A stretch of DNA of 64,000 nt, from positions 9,610,001 through 9,674,000 of the forward strand of contig NC_013929.1 of the NCBI RefSeq assembly GCF_000091305.1. The letters are read 5' to 3'. The notes under the pieces were generated by a model. It was not told where the DNA came from. It saw nothing but the letters and a program-made list of their open reading frames with translations, and searched no databases. The translations under genes and the position numbers were made by a program. Source of the stretch: Streptomyces scabiei 87.22 (GTDB lineage Bacteria; Actinomycetota; Actinomycetes; Streptomycetales; Streptomycetaceae). Positions 1 through 8,405 of this stretch are shown one piece after another. The first letter of the stretch is position 1; every line of letters begins with the position of its first letter.

Positions 1-601
1 TGAGGGCCGCGTCGAGGGAGGAGGTGTTGTAGCCGTTGGACGCCTTGCGCGCCTCGATGACCTCCTCCTCCGACAGCGACATCAGCTCGGACAGCTCACG
101 CGTCGTCGGCATCCGGCCCAGCCGGGACTGCAGCTCGTCCGTCGCGCGGGCCAGCTCCACCCGCGCCTCCTGCAGCCGTCGCGGCACGTGCACCGCCCAG
201 CTCGTGTCGCGGAAGAACCGCTTGATCTCGCCGACGATGTACGGCACGGCGAACGTGGTGAACTCCACCTCCCGGGACAGCTCGAACCGGTCGATGGCCT
301 TGATCAGCCCGATCGTCCCGACCTGGACGATGTCCTCCAGGGAGTCCTCACGCCCCCGGAAGCGCGAGGCCGCGTACCGCACGAGCGACAGGTTCATCTC
401 GATCAGCGTGTTGCGCACGTACTGGTAGGTGTGCGTGCCCTCGTCCAGCACAGCCAGCCGGTCGAAGAACTGCCGAGACATCGCTCGCGCGTCCTTGGGC
501 CTGACCTGTGACGGGTCCTCGATCAGCGGGAGGTCCCCCGCCTCCGTCATGACCCTCCCCCGTGCCGTGGCCGTAGTCGTACGTGCCGTCACGGCTGCCA
601 T
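1..601 (-). CDS. SigB/SigF-family RNA polymerase sigma factor (3' part outside window)
   Basis: This is the N-terminal 200 residues of a stress/sporulation sigma factor that directs RNA polymerase to alternative promoters. Region 2 is clear: SRFRGREDSLEDIVQVGTIG followed by LIKAIDRFE and the EIKRFFRD segment, then the start of region 3 (VPRRLQEARVEL). The reading frame runs off the left edge, so region 4 is not seen. The ATG at 601 has a purine-rich gagaggggtgga upstream; a second in-frame ATG lies at 550. It is divergent from a paralogue at 936, and anti-sigma-like ATPases and a SpoIIE phosphatase follow, so control by partner switching is likely. Which of the several Streptomyces SigB paralogues this is cannot be decided here. 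Confidence 0.9.
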   Translation of the reverse strand, partial: MAAVTARTTTATARGRVMTEAGDLPLIEDPSQVRPKDARAMSRQFFDRLAVLDEGTHTYQYVRNTLIEMNLSLVRYAASRFRGREDSLEDIVQVGTIGLIKAIDRFELSREVEFTTFAVPYIVGEIKRFFRDTSWAVHVPRRLQEARVELARATDELQSRLGRMPTTRELSELMSLSEEEVIEARKASNGYNTSSLDAAL

Positions 602-935
602 GCTGTCCACCCCTCTCGCCCAGAGCCTCGTTGCCACCCCACGCTTGCCCCGGAACGGGCGACTCAGTCCCCCTGGAACACGAAAGAGGCCGTGTCGCTC
701 ACCACTCTGGCCGGAAGTCGCCGCCGGCTCCGCGGACAGCCGGTGCCGGGCCCGGCACATGAGTCACCGCGAATGCGCAGACGGTTGTTTGCCCGCGGAA
801 TCGGGGGGCAATCGGTGTCCCACGCCTCCGGATCGGAGGTGGTCGGCGGAAGCGGAGTGTCCGCGCAAGGACCAGGTCGCCCTCCACCGTTTCCTGCCGC
901 AAGTCCCTGAAAGCGTCGTTCAGGAGCGATTTCCC
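602..935. other. Divergent intergenic region between two sigma-factor genes
   Basis: No gene is supported in these 334 bases. The region must hold the promoters of both divergent sigma-factor genes. A 6-bp inverted repeat (ttgccc at 789-794, gggcaa at 806-811) is the only dyad noted. No convincing SigB-type -10 (GGGTAY) was found by eye. Confidence 0.5.
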
Positions 936-1778
936 ATGCTGGTCAATGTGTCCGCGAACGGTCCCGTCACCTCCGCACGTCCCGGTACGCCCGAGAGCAG
1001 GAGGACGCACGACGACGCCCCCGACACCGCCACCGCCTTCGCCCGGCTCGCCGCGATGGACCCGGGCCCCGAACGCGACCACGTCCGCGACGAACTCGTC
1101 CGCGCCTGGCTGCCCATGGCGCACCGCATCGCGAGCCGCTTCCGCAACCGCGGCGAGTCGCTGGAGGATCTGCGGCAGGTCGCCGCGATGGGCCTGGTCA
1201 AGGCGGTGGACCGCTTCGAGCCGGAGCGGGGGGCGTTCGAGAGCTACGCCGTACCCACCATCACCGGTGAGATCAAGAGGCACTTCCGCGACCGGATGTG
1301 GACGCTGCGCGTCCCCCGGCGGGTCCAGGACCTCCGTAACAAGGTGCGGGTGGCGCGCCGGGAACTCAGCCAGACCTCCGGCGGCTCCGCCGAGCCCTCG
1401 GTCGCCGACATCGCCGCCCTCGCCGGACTCACGGAGGAGGAGGTGCACGCCGGCATGGAGGCGCTCGACAGCTTCAGCGCCCTGTCGCTGGACGCCGAGA
1501 TGGCCTCCGGGGACGACGGCTACAACCTCGCCGACACCCTCGGCGCACCCGACGCCGCCTACGACGTGGTGGTCGACCGCGAGTCGGTGAAGCAGGGGCT
1601 GAGCCGCCTGCCCGAGCGCGAGCGGGCCATCCTCTACATGCGTTTCTTCGAGGACATGACCCAGAACCGGATCGCCGACCGTCTGGGCATCTCCCAGATG
1701 CACGTCTCCCGCCTCATCAGCCGCAGCTGCGCCCGCGTCCGCGAGGAGGCCCTCGGCCGCACCGCACCCCCCTCCTGA
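936..1778 (+). CDS. SigB/SigF-family RNA polymerase sigma factor
   Basis: A complete 280-residue alternative sigma factor. Region 2 reads SRFRNRGESLEDLRQVAAMG then LVKAVDRFEPERGAFESYAVP, region 3 is around VPRRVQDLRNKV, and region 4 carries LPERERAILYMRFFEDMTQ plus the helix-turn-helix NRIADRLGISQMHVSRLISR. The ATG at 936 is preceded by aggag at 922-926. The frame is open much further upstream, but that part has no family similarity. Its N-terminal 35 residues are low-complexity. It is paralogous to the divergent gene at 1-601 and heads a run of DUF5133 and anti-sigma-like genes. Regulation by an RsbW-type kinase is inferred from family and context. Confidence 0.93.
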   Translation: MLVNVSANGPVTSARPGTPESRRTHDDAPDTATAFARLAAMDPGPERDHVRDELVRAWLPMAHRIASRFRNRGESLEDLRQVAAMGLVKAVDRFEPERGAFESYAVPTITGEIKRHFRDRMWTLRVPRRVQDLRNKVRVARRELSQTSGGSAEPSVADIAALAGLTEEEVHAGMEALDSFSALSLDAEMASGDDGYNLADTLGAPDAAYDVVVDRESVKQGLSRLPERERAILYMRFFEDMTQNRIADRLGISQMHVSRLISRSCARVREEALGRTAPPS

Positions 1779-1839
1779 CCCTCCACCGCCCCACCTCTCT
1801 CCCACTGCCGTCACCGGACCACCCCAGGAGCGAAAACAG

Positions 1840-2142
1840 ATGCTGATGCCCCACCCCGCGACCCTGCGCAGGCTCGTCGAGGAGTACGAGTCACTCGTGG
1901 CCCACGAGGGTGAGCAGAGCGATCCCCAGACCACCCGGCGCGTGCAGGACCTGGCCTACACGCTCTGCGTGTCCACAGGCACCCGTGACATACGTCAGGC
2001 CCTGGAAGCGGCACGGGGCCAGCTCGCCGCGGCCCAGGCCACCGCGACCGCGGAGCTGTGCGGGAAGCGTGTGATCCTCGCCTCGGAGACCGACGGCCAT
2101 GCTTCGCGGTCGAGTGGGTATGCGGCGCTCCATGAACACTGA
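1840..2142 (+). CDS. DUF5133 small protein
   Basis: A 100-residue protein of the streptomycete DUF5133 type, recognised by the start MLMPHPATLRRLVEEYESL and a following helical stretch ending in QALEAARGQLAAA. The function of the family is unknown. The ATG is preceded by ccaggagcg at 1824-1832. It sits 61 bases after the sigma factor and 39 before an anti-sigma-like ATPase, so it may belong to that transcription unit. In other streptomycetes such proteins are often found near stress-sigma genes, which is from memory and not testable here. The assignment to DUF5133 is moderately sure. Confidence 0.75.
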   Translation: MLMPHPATLRRLVEEYESLVAHEGEQSDPQTTRRVQDLAYTLCVSTGTRDIRQALEAARGQLAAAQATATAELCGKRVILASETDGHASRSSGYAALHEH

Positions 2143-2181
2143 CCGGCCGCGTCGTCCCGGGGCGCCCAGCCCGCACGTCCC

Positions 2182-2649
2182 GTGACGTCGACGGAACGCC
2201 ACCGCCTCACCGACCACGCCACCCCTCCCGCGCGGCAGGGGCCCGCCCGGCCGGCCCGGCCGCCGCTCGCGATCACCACCGCGGCGGCGGCCCGTCGGCG
2301 TGTGCGCACGCTCGTGGGGGAGCGGTGGCGCTCTCCGGCCGGGCCGGCGGCCGAGGAGGCCGTGATCGATCTGCTGCTCGTCGTGTCCGAACTCGTCACC
2401 AACGCGATCCGGCACGGCGGCGGCCTCGCCGCCTTCGACGTCGGCCTCACCCCGGCGGGGGTGCGGCTGAGCGTGCGCGACCACAACGCCGCCGTGCCCG
2501 TGGACCTCCACGGGCACGGCGCGTCTCCGCGTGCCCACGAGGGCAACGGATACGGATGGCCGCTGATCAACCGGCTGTCCCGCGAGGTCCGCGTCGTGCA
2601 CCACGCGGCCGGCGGCAAGACGATCACCGTGCTGGTGCCGCTGACCTGA
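2182..2649 (+). CDS. RsbW-like ATP-binding protein (HATPase_c_2)
   Basis: A 155-residue GHKL-fold protein of the anti-sigma-factor kinase type. The N box VVSELVTNAIRHGG (Glu70, Asn74) and a G-box-like EGNGYGWPLINRLS are visible, followed by the terminal strand GGKTITVLVPL. A proline/arginine-rich 30-residue N-terminus precedes the fold. The start chosen is GTG 2182; no strong ribosome-binding site is visible. In this family the protein binds ATP and either sequesters a SigB-type sigma factor or phosphorylates a STAS-domain antagonist. Streptomyces has dozens, so the partner is unknown, but the sigma factor at 936 is the nearest candidate. Confidence 0.85.
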   Translation: MTSTERHRLTDHATPPARQGPARPARPPLAITTAAAARRRVRTLVGERWRSPAGPAAEEAVIDLLLVVSELVTNAIRHGGGLAAFDVGLTPAGVRLSVRDHNAAVPVDLHGHGASPRAHEGNGYGWPLINRLSREVRVVHHAAGGKTITVLVPLT

Positions 2650-2691
2650 CGCGGCACCCCGGTACCTTCTGTCCCTCCCCGCGCCCCTGCC

Positions 2692-3126
2692 TCACCAGGG
2701 CAGGAACACGTGCACGTCCTTGCCGTTCTCGTGCACCACCACGCTCACCTCGTCGCACAGCGTGTGGATCAGATACCAGCCGATCCCGCCGCCGCCCTTG
2801 CTGGGACTGAAGGGACGCGGCGCCGGTGACGTCGTGCTCGTGTCCCCCAGCGTCACATGGACCCCGTCGATGGTGCGCCGCAGCGTCAGCTCGAAGCGCC
2901 CCGGAGCGTACTGGACCGCGTTGGCGGCCAGCTCCGTGACCACCAGCAGGATGTCGTCCCAGTGCTCGACCGCCGCCGGCGGCGAGGTGCGCGAGAGGAC
3001 ACCGAGGAATCCCTCGGCGGCCGTGCGCGCCCCTGTCACGTCGCCCAGTTCTCCGTCGAAGGCGGCGTGACCGTCGTAGATCTCCTCGGCAGGCAGTTTC
3101 TCGTCCCTACGTGGCTCTGTTGCCAA
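2692..3126 (-). CDS. RsbW-like ATP-binding protein (HATPase_c_2)
   Basis: A 144-residue GHKL ATPase, second of two in this region. It has the N box VVTELAANAVQYAPG (Glu65, Asn69) and the G-box segment KGGGGIGWYLIHTLCDE, ending in DVHVFLPW. The start is a TTG at 3126 with gggggaa upstream. Convergent with the preceding gene (43 bases between stops) and followed downstream in its own direction by nothing but that gap; the SpoIIE phosphatase lies upstream on the same strand. The expected role is anti-sigma or anti-anti-sigma kinase in a partner-switching pathway. Confidence 0.85.
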   Translation of the reverse strand: MATEPRRDEKLPAEEIYDGHAAFDGELGDVTGARTAAEGFLGVLSRTSPPAAVEHWDDILLVVTELAANAVQYAPGRFELTLRRTIDGVHVTLGDTSTTSPAPRPFSPSKGGGGIGWYLIHTLCDEVSVVVHENGKDVHVFLPW

Positions 3127-3290
3127 CTTGTGTTCCCCCGCTCGGGTTCCTGAGGCGGACGCGATGTCGTGTCCCCCTCCGACGCTCGTGTTTCCCGTGA
3201 GCGGAGCTGCTACGCGTGCGAAAGCGTAGGGATGTGTGGGGCCTTGGGGAAGAGAGTGCCTCTCCGGTGCCCCTGATCGGCGTCGGCGTG

Positions 3291-5015
3291 TCAGAGCGCA
3301 TCCGGCTCACCGTCCAGGGCCGGGGTCCGGAAGACCAGCAGCGCCACGTCGTCGTCGTTGTCCACGGGACGGGCACGCTCCAGCAGCAGGTCGCAGAAGA
3401 CGTGCAGGGGCCGGTGGGCGAGCGCCGCGGCGTGCTGCCGCAGCCGGGCCATGCCCCGGTCCAGCGTCTGGCCCGGCGACTCGATCAGACCGTCCGTGTA
3501 CAGCACGAGCGTGGACAGCGGCGGCAGCGCGGTGAGGGTGTCCGACCGCGCTCGCGTCAGGCCGGTGCCGAGCAGATGGTCGTGTTCCTCGTCCAGGAAC
3601 CGCGACCGGCCGTCACGCGTGATCAGCAGCGGCGGCGGATGCCCGGCGTTGGTCCACTGCAGGGTCCAGCCCTCGTCGCTCCGCTCCACCCGGCCGAAGA
3701 TCAGGGTGGCCATGGACGCCTCGGCCACGTTCACCACGGCCTGGTCCAGCCGTTCCACGATGACGCTCGGCGGCTCCCGCAGGGCCCAGGCGTAGGCCCG
3801 GAGCATGTTGCGGACCTGCGCCATGCCCGCCGCCGCGTCGATGTTGTGCCCGACGACGTCGCCGATCGCCACCGCAGTGGCACCGTCGGACAGCGGGAAC
3901 ACGTCGTACCAGTCGCCGCCGACCTGCGAGGACTCCGACGCCGATTCGTAGCGCGCGGCCATCCGCAGACCCGGCACCTCCGGCATCTGGGGCAGCAGAT
4001 GGCGCTGCATGGTCTCCGCGATGTGCCGCTGACGCTGGTACAGCCGCGCGTTCTCCAGCGCCAGCCCGGCCCGGCGGGCGATGTCCTCCAGCAGGGACAG
4101 CTCGGCTTCGGTGAAGGTGCCGGGCCGGTCGCTGAGACCGAGGGTGAGGGCACCGAGCACCGCGCGCGGCCCACGGATGGGCGCGATCGCCGCCGAGCGC
4201 AGGCCGGTCTCCCGGAACAGCTTCTGCTGTGCGACCGTGATCCCCGAATCGGGCGGCCCCTGATAGGTCTCCGGCCCGGCCAGGGTCGACGCCGCCCCGC
4301 GCAGGGCCCGGGACAGCGGCATGAGCGACTCCTCGTGCACCGGCGGCAGCGGTCCCTCCAGCTCCTCGCGCCGCACCACGGCTCCGTTGTGGTGGGTCGC
4401 CACCGTGGTCCGCCAGACGTCGTCGCTCTCGGTGATCAGGTCCACCACGGCCCAGTCCGCCAGGCGCGGCACGACCAGCCGGACCAGGCGGGCGACGGCC
4501 TCGTCGGCGTCCAGCGTGGACGTCAGCCGGGTCGTCGTCTCGGCGAGCAGGGCCAGCCGGTCCAGCTGCGACAGCGCGGTCGGCTCGGTGGGCCGCAGCA
4601 CCTCGTTGCCCGCGGCGCTCTCGTAGAACAGGACGGCGGCGCCCGTCGTGCCGTCCTCCAGCCCGCAGGGGGTGACCAGCCAGGTCACCGGCAGCAGCGT
4701 GCCGTCGCCGCACGCGAACCACTCGCGGTCCCCGCCGCCCGTACGGCCGCTGAGGAACACCCGCATCATCGTGCACGACGACCGGGGCATCGCCTGCCCG
4801 AGATGGTCGCGGTGCAGCAGGTCGTGGGCGTCGCGGCCGAGGAGTTCACCGGCCGGACGGCCGAGCAGTTCCGCCGCGCGGGCGTTCACCGAGGTGATGA
4901 CGCCGGTGTCCCGCACCAGGTACATGCCCGCGTGCCGGAGATCGGGCAGCCCGTCCGGCAGCCGGACGGCAGGGCCCGGTGGCCGATCCAGGTCGTCCGG
5001 ACTCCACGCGCTCAT
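3291..5015 (-). CDS. PAS-GAF-PP2C (SpoIIE/RsbU-type) serine phosphatase
   Basis: A 574-residue cytosolic sensor phosphatase. A PAS domain spans about residues 30-130 (RDTGVITSVNARAAELLG), a GAF domain about 155-330, and a PP2C/SpoIIE domain 345-565. The metal-binding acidic residues are visible in GGDWYD (Asp368), GDVVGHN (Asp386), YTDGLIE (Asp508) and NDDDVALLVF. Family members dephosphorylate a STAS-domain anti-sigma antagonist so that a SigB-type sigma factor is released. The PAS and GAF domains suggest control by a small ligand or redox signal. No transmembrane segment is seen. No STAS-domain gene occurs in the window, so its substrate is elsewhere. Confidence 0.92.
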   Translation of the reverse strand: MSAWSPDDLDRPPGPAVRLPDGLPDLRHAGMYLVRDTGVITSVNARAAELLGRPAGELLGRDAHDLLHRDHLGQAMPRSSCTMMRVFLSGRTGGGDREWFACGDGTLLPVTWLVTPCGLEDGTTGAAVLFYESAAGNEVLRPTEPTALSQLDRLALLAETTTRLTSTLDADEAVARLVRLVVPRLADWAVVDLITESDDVWRTTVATHHNGAVVRREELEGPLPPVHEESLMPLSRALRGAASTLAGPETYQGPPDSGITVAQQKLFRETGLRSAAIAPIRGPRAVLGALTLGLSDRPGTFTEAELSLLEDIARRAGLALENARLYQRQRHIAETMQRHLLPQMPEVPGLRMAARYESASESSQVGGDWYDVFPLSDGATAVAIGDVVGHNIDAAAGMAQVRNMLRAYAWALREPPSVIVERLDQAVVNVAEASMATLIFGRVERSDEGWTLQWTNAGHPPPLLITRDGRSRFLDEEHDHLLGTGLTRARSDTLTALPPLSTLVLYTDGLIESPGQTLDRGMARLRQHAAALAHRPLHVFCDLLLERARPVDNDDDVALLVFRTPALDGEPDAL

Positions 5016-5179
5016 GGTCGGGTTCCTCCTGCTCCGCTCGCGGACGGGACCGCGGTGCGCACGGCGGACCTCTCCGCCCCACGTGCCTCACGCAGTACCC
5101 CGGTCGAGGGCCGCCTACGCGCGCGGGTCCGCGACAGGGGCGCGGAGTCCGCCCCGGGGAGCCGGCGGGGCCGCCGGGC

Positions 5180-6268
5180 TCAGCGCTGAGTGTGCCGTAC
5201 GCACGCCGCGACGACCTCGCGCAGGCTCCCGGTGCGTTCCATCACCTCGCGCTGCACCCGGGCCCCGTTGCCGCGTTCCATCAGCTCGGCGACGGACGCG
5301 CGGGCGAGCTCGACGTCACCGTGGTCGGCGAGGGCCTCCTCGACGTGGTCGAGCAGCGCGTGGATCACTTCGGCGGCGGGCCGGGGCCGCATCGTCGCCG
5401 GGTCCAGGAGGGTCTCCGACATACCGGAGCGGGCGGCCCGCCAGGCGGCCAGCCGCACCAGCCCCGTACGGTGCGGCAGCGGGTCCAGACCCGCCCGCCA
5501 CTCCCGGGCCGCGGTCTCCACGAGCCCCCGGGCGAGGGTGGCGATCAGGACCGCGGTGTCGGGGTGCAGACAGACGTCCGCGACCCGGATCTCGACGGTC
5601 GGATACCGCTGGGACAGCCGCGCGTCGAAGTAGATCATCCCCTGGTCGCGTACGACCTCCGTGGAGATCAGATCCGCGACGCACTGGTGGTACCGCTCCG
5701 CCGAACCGAAGACGTCGGTCGGCCCGGCCATCGGCCACATGTCCCACACCTGTGTGCGGTAGCTGGCGTACCTGCTGTCGCGGCCCTGCCAGAACGGCGA
5801 GTTCGCGCTCAGGGCCGTCAGGACCGACAGCCACGGCCGTATGCGGTCCAGGACGGCGACGCCCTCCTCGTCGGACTCCACGGACACATGGACGTGGCAG
5901 CCGCAGACGAGCTGCACCTGCGTGGGCAGCCCGAACTCGCGCGCCATCCACAGGTACCTGCCGTTCATGGTGATCGTCGGGCTCACCGGCAGCGGCGACG
6001 TGGCCAGTGCCACGACCGCGCTGCCCAGGCCCTCCGCGTGGCGTGCCGCGTCCTTGCGGCAGCGGACGATCTCCGCCCCCAGGTCGGCCATCGAGGACTG
6101 CGGATGGGTGGCGAACTCCACCTGCTCGTCGTGCAGCTCCTTCTCGAACACGTCCTGGCCGGCGCCCTCCTGCGCGGCCCGCGCGAGCACCGCCGCGGCC
6201 TGTGCCCGCGGCTCGCCGGTCTCGGGATCGACCAGCAGGAGTTCCTCTTCCACTCCGACGGTACGCAC
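5180..6268 (-). CDS. YbdK-type carboxylate-amine ligase (GCS2 family)
   Basis: A glutamate-cysteine-ligase-2-type enzyme of about 362 residues, an ATP-dependent ligase that joins a carboxylate to an amine. The hallmark start VRTVGVEEELLLVDPETGE, the H/FATHPQSSM region, and the CGCHVHVSVES motif mark the ATP/metal-binding fold. The open frame reaches a TTG at 6313, but homologues begin at the VRTVGVEEE segment, which here starts at GTG 6268 with aaaggg upstream, so that start is preferred. Streptomycetes lack glutathione; several YbdK paralogues exist and the true substrate of this one is unknown. It stands alone on the minus strand. Confidence 0.85.
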   Translation of the reverse strand: MRTVGVEEELLLVDPETGEPRAQAAAVLARAAQEGAGQDVFEKELHDEQVEFATHPQSSMADLGAEIVRCRKDAARHAEGLGSAVVALATSPLPVSPTITMNGRYLWMAREFGLPTQVQLVCGCHVHVSVESDEEGVAVLDRIRPWLSVLTALSANSPFWQGRDSRYASYRTQVWDMWPMAGPTDVFGSAERYHQCVADLISTEVVRDQGMIYFDARLSQRYPTVEIRVADVCLHPDTAVLIATLARGLVETAAREWRAGLDPLPHRTGLVRLAAWRAARSGMSETLLDPATMRPRPAAEVIHALLDHVEEALADHGDVELARASVAELMERGNGARVQREVMERTGSLREVVAACVRHTQR

Positions 6269-6358
6269 GTCATCAGGCCCTTTCGCGCTAGGTGGTGACA
6301 GCCGTGTGCCCAAGGACGGCGCCAGGACACCTCACCGGCCGAAGCCCGGGCCCGATCC

Positions 6359-6541
6359 GTGTACACGGCGACGGCCCCGGGTTCCCGGGCGGACAGCGCG
6401 CTGCGCCTGGAGACGTACATCGAGGACGCGGAGCGGGAGAAGGACACGGAGGTGGCCGAGCTGTTCCGCAAGGCACAGGCCGACAGCCGCAAGGGCGCCG
6501 ACCTCGGCAAGCAGCTCCTGCACCGCCGCCTGAGCGACTGA
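6359..6541 (+). CDS. Small hypothetical protein (60 aa)
   Basis: A short acidic/basic helical protein with the core LETYIEDAEREKDTEVAELF and the end GADLGKQLLHRRLSD. Similar 60-90-residue proteins are common in streptomycetes but have no known function. The start is GTG 6359; no ribosome-binding site is obvious, so a different start or a decayed gene is possible. It is followed by 327 bases of non-coding DNA with two hairpins before rox. Confidence 0.5.
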   Translation: MYTATAPGSRADSALRLETYIEDAEREKDTEVAELFRKAQADSRKGADLGKQLLHRRLSD

Positions 6542-6744
6542 CGCGACCCGGGCCGTCGGCGGTCCGGAAGAACGTCGGACACTCCGTTCCCGGCATGCGC
6601 CATTGTGGGCACGGCCCGGGCCGTCGCGCGAACCGGCCGGAGCGGTGGTGCCGGGAACGGATCGTTCCGACGACATGGGCGCGGTCCGACGACACGGGCT
6701 CCGGGACGTTCCGGGACGCGGAAGCAGGCGCCGGGAACGACAAA
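6542..6744. other. Non-coding stretch upstream of rox
   Basis: No gene is seen between the small protein and the rox hairpins. Open frames here are short and lack streptomycete codon bias or similarity. The whole gap to rox is 327 bases and its right half holds the two structured elements described next. Confidence 0.5.
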
Positions 6745-6769
6745 GGCAAGGAGTCCGTCACTCCTTGCC
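6745..6769. terminator. Perfect 10-bp hairpin in the rox leader region
   Basis: Arms ggcaaggagt (6745-6754) and actccttgcc (6760-6769) flank a 5-base loop ccgtc. It lies 21 bases before the rifamycin-associated element. It could terminate transcription entering from the left or be part of the control of rox; there is no run of T after it. Confidence 0.5.
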
Positions 6770-6789
6770 ACTCTCAACTTATAGCGCGC

Positions 6790-6814
6790 CGGGGGGCTTG
6801 CGGCAAGCCCCCCG
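6790..6814 (+). promoter_or_regulatory. Rifamycin-associated element (RAE)-like inverted repeat
   Basis: A perfect dyad: arms cggggggcttg (6790-6800) and caagccccccg (6804-6814) with the spacer cgg. The core GGGGCTTGCGGCAAG matches the published rifamycin-associated element found upstream of rifamycin-inactivating genes (rgt, rph, rox, helR) in actinomycetes, as I recall that consensus. It ends 54 bases before the rox ATG. An AT-rich acttatag (6777-6784) just before it may be the promoter -10. Rifamycin induction of the downstream gene is inferred. Confidence 0.85.
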
Positions 6815-6868
6815 CCCCTGCCGCACAATCGCCGACCGAACCGGGAATCCGCGCACAGGGGGTAGGGG

Positions 6869-8296
6869 ATGATCGACGTCATCGTCGTCGGCGGCGGGCC
6901 GACGGGGCTGATGCTGGCGGGCGAACTGCGGCTGGCCGGCGTGGGCGTGGTCGTACTGGAGAAGCTGACCGAGCCGACCGGCGAGTCCCGAGGACAGGGG
7001 CTGCACGCGCGCAGCGTCGAGATCATGGACCAGCGCGGTCTGCTGGACCGGTTCCTGGCGGTCAGCGAGACGTTCCGGGCGGGCGGCCTCTTCGGCGGGA
7101 TCATGAAGCCCTGGCCGGACACCCTGGACACGGCGCACGCGTACGGCGTGGCCACTCCGCAGCCGGTCACCGAGCGCCTGCTGCACGAGCGGGCCGTCGA
7201 ACTCGGCGCCGACGTCCGGCGCGGCCGGGAGCTGACCGGGCTGAGCCAGGACGCGGACGGCGTGACCGCCGGGCTGGCGGACGGCACACACCTGCGTGCC
7301 CGCTACCTCGTCGGCTGCGACGGCGGGCGCAGCCCGGTGCGGGGGCTCCTCGGCGTCGCCTTCCCGGGGGAGCCGGCCACGGTCGAGACGCTGCTGGGGG
7401 ACATGGCGGCGACCGCGGACCCGGCGACGATCGCCGCCGCCGTCGCGAAGGTCCGCGAGACCGAGCTGAGGTTCGGCATCGCTCCGCTGGAGGGCGGGAC
7501 CTACCGCGTCGTCGTGCCCGCCGAGGGAGTGACCGAGGACCGGGCCGCGGCGCCGACCCTCGACGATTTCAGGAAGCGGCTGCGGGCCTTCGCGGGCACC
7601 GACTTCGGCGTGCACTCCCCGCGCCGGCTGTCCCGCTTCGGCGACGCCACCCGGCAGGCCGAGCGCTACCGGGTGGGCCGGGTGCTGCTGGCCGGGGACG
7701 CGGCGCACATCCACCCGCCGACCGGGGGACAGAGCCTCAACCTCGGGGTGCAGGACGCCTTCAACCTCGGCTGGAAGCTGGCCGCCGCCGTGAACGGCTG
7801 GGCGCCCGAGGGACTGCTGGACAGCTATCACGCCGAGCGGCACCCGGTGGCCGCCCGGGTGCTGGCCAACACCCGGGCGCAGATGGCCCTGCTGGGCTCC
7901 GGTGCGGGTGCGGTCGCGCTGCGGGGACTGTTCTCGGAACTGATGGACTTCGAGGAGGTGAACCGGTACATCACCGGGATGATCACCGCGGTCGACGTCC
8001 GCCACGACCTCGGCGAGGGCCATGACCTCCTCGGCCGCCGCATGCGGGACGTACGGCTCAAGCGGGGCCGGCTCTACGAGCTGACGCACGCCGGCCGCGG
8101 CCTGCTGCTCGACCCGGCCGGCACGCTGTCCGTCGAGGGCTGGGCGGACCGAGTCGACCACGTCGTCGACACCCCGCAGGACGTGGACCTGCCCGCGGTG
8201 CTGCTGCGCCCCGACGGCCACGTGGCGTGGGCCGGCGAGGACCGGCGGGACCTTCTCGACCGTCTCACGCGGTGGTTCGGGACCGCCACCGGCTGA
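6869..8296 (+). CDS. rox: Rifamycin monooxygenase (class A flavoprotein)
   Basis: A 475-residue FAD-dependent monooxygenase that oxygenates and inactivates rifamycins, linearising the ansa ring. The FAD Rossmann motif VVGGGPTGLMLAGELRLAGV is at residues 5-24, CDGGRSPVRGLLG (DG motif) around 152, and the second FAD motif LLAGDAAHIHPPTGGQSLNLG around 274. It follows the sequence of the S. venezuelae Rox enzyme closely from end to end as recalled, including GGLFGGIMKPWPDTLDTAHAYG-like and DRVDHVV segments. ATG 6869 has ggggtagggg upstream. The rifamycin-associated element in its leader supports the assignment and suggests induction by rifamycins. No rifamycin biosynthesis genes are nearby. Confidence 0.93.
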   Translation: MIDVIVVGGGPTGLMLAGELRLAGVGVVVLEKLTEPTGESRGQGLHARSVEIMDQRGLLDRFLAVSETFRAGGLFGGIMKPWPDTLDTAHAYGVATPQPVTERLLHERAVELGADVRRGRELTGLSQDADGVTAGLADGTHLRARYLVGCDGGRSPVRGLLGVAFPGEPATVETLLGDMAATADPATIAAAVAKVRETELRFGIAPLEGGTYRVVVPAEGVTEDRAAAPTLDDFRKRLRAFAGTDFGVHSPRRLSRFGDATRQAERYRVGRVLLAGDAAHIHPPTGGQSLNLGVQDAFNLGWKLAAAVNGWAPEGLLDSYHAERHPVAARVLANTRAQMALLGSGAGAVALRGLFSELMDFEEVNRYITGMITAVDVRHDLGEGHDLLGRRMRDVRLKRGRLYELTHAGRGLLLDPAGTLSVEGWADRVDHVVDTPQDVDLPAVLLRPDGHVAWAGEDRRDLLDRLTRWFGTATG

Positions 8297-8405
8297 GCGC
8301 GGCCCCCGGGGCGGGGTGTTGCCGTGCGCTCCGTCGTAGGGACGGGAGTGACCGCTCGCTCCCGGACGGTTGCCGGAAGGGCGAGGCACCGCGCAGGATG
8401 CTGCG

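Noticed and set aside
602..935. SigB-type autoregulatory promoter
   Set aside because: No GNNT-N14-16-GGGTAY match could be found by eye in the divergent region.
699..1934. Long open frame antisense to the second sigma factor
   Set aside because: It mirrors the coding frame of a clear sigma factor and arises from GC-biased third positions; no family similarity.
3216..5189. 657-codon open frame opposite the SpoIIE phosphatase gene
   Set aside because: Composition is Gly/Arg/Gln-rich, with no domain; the minus strand holds a perfect phosphatase.
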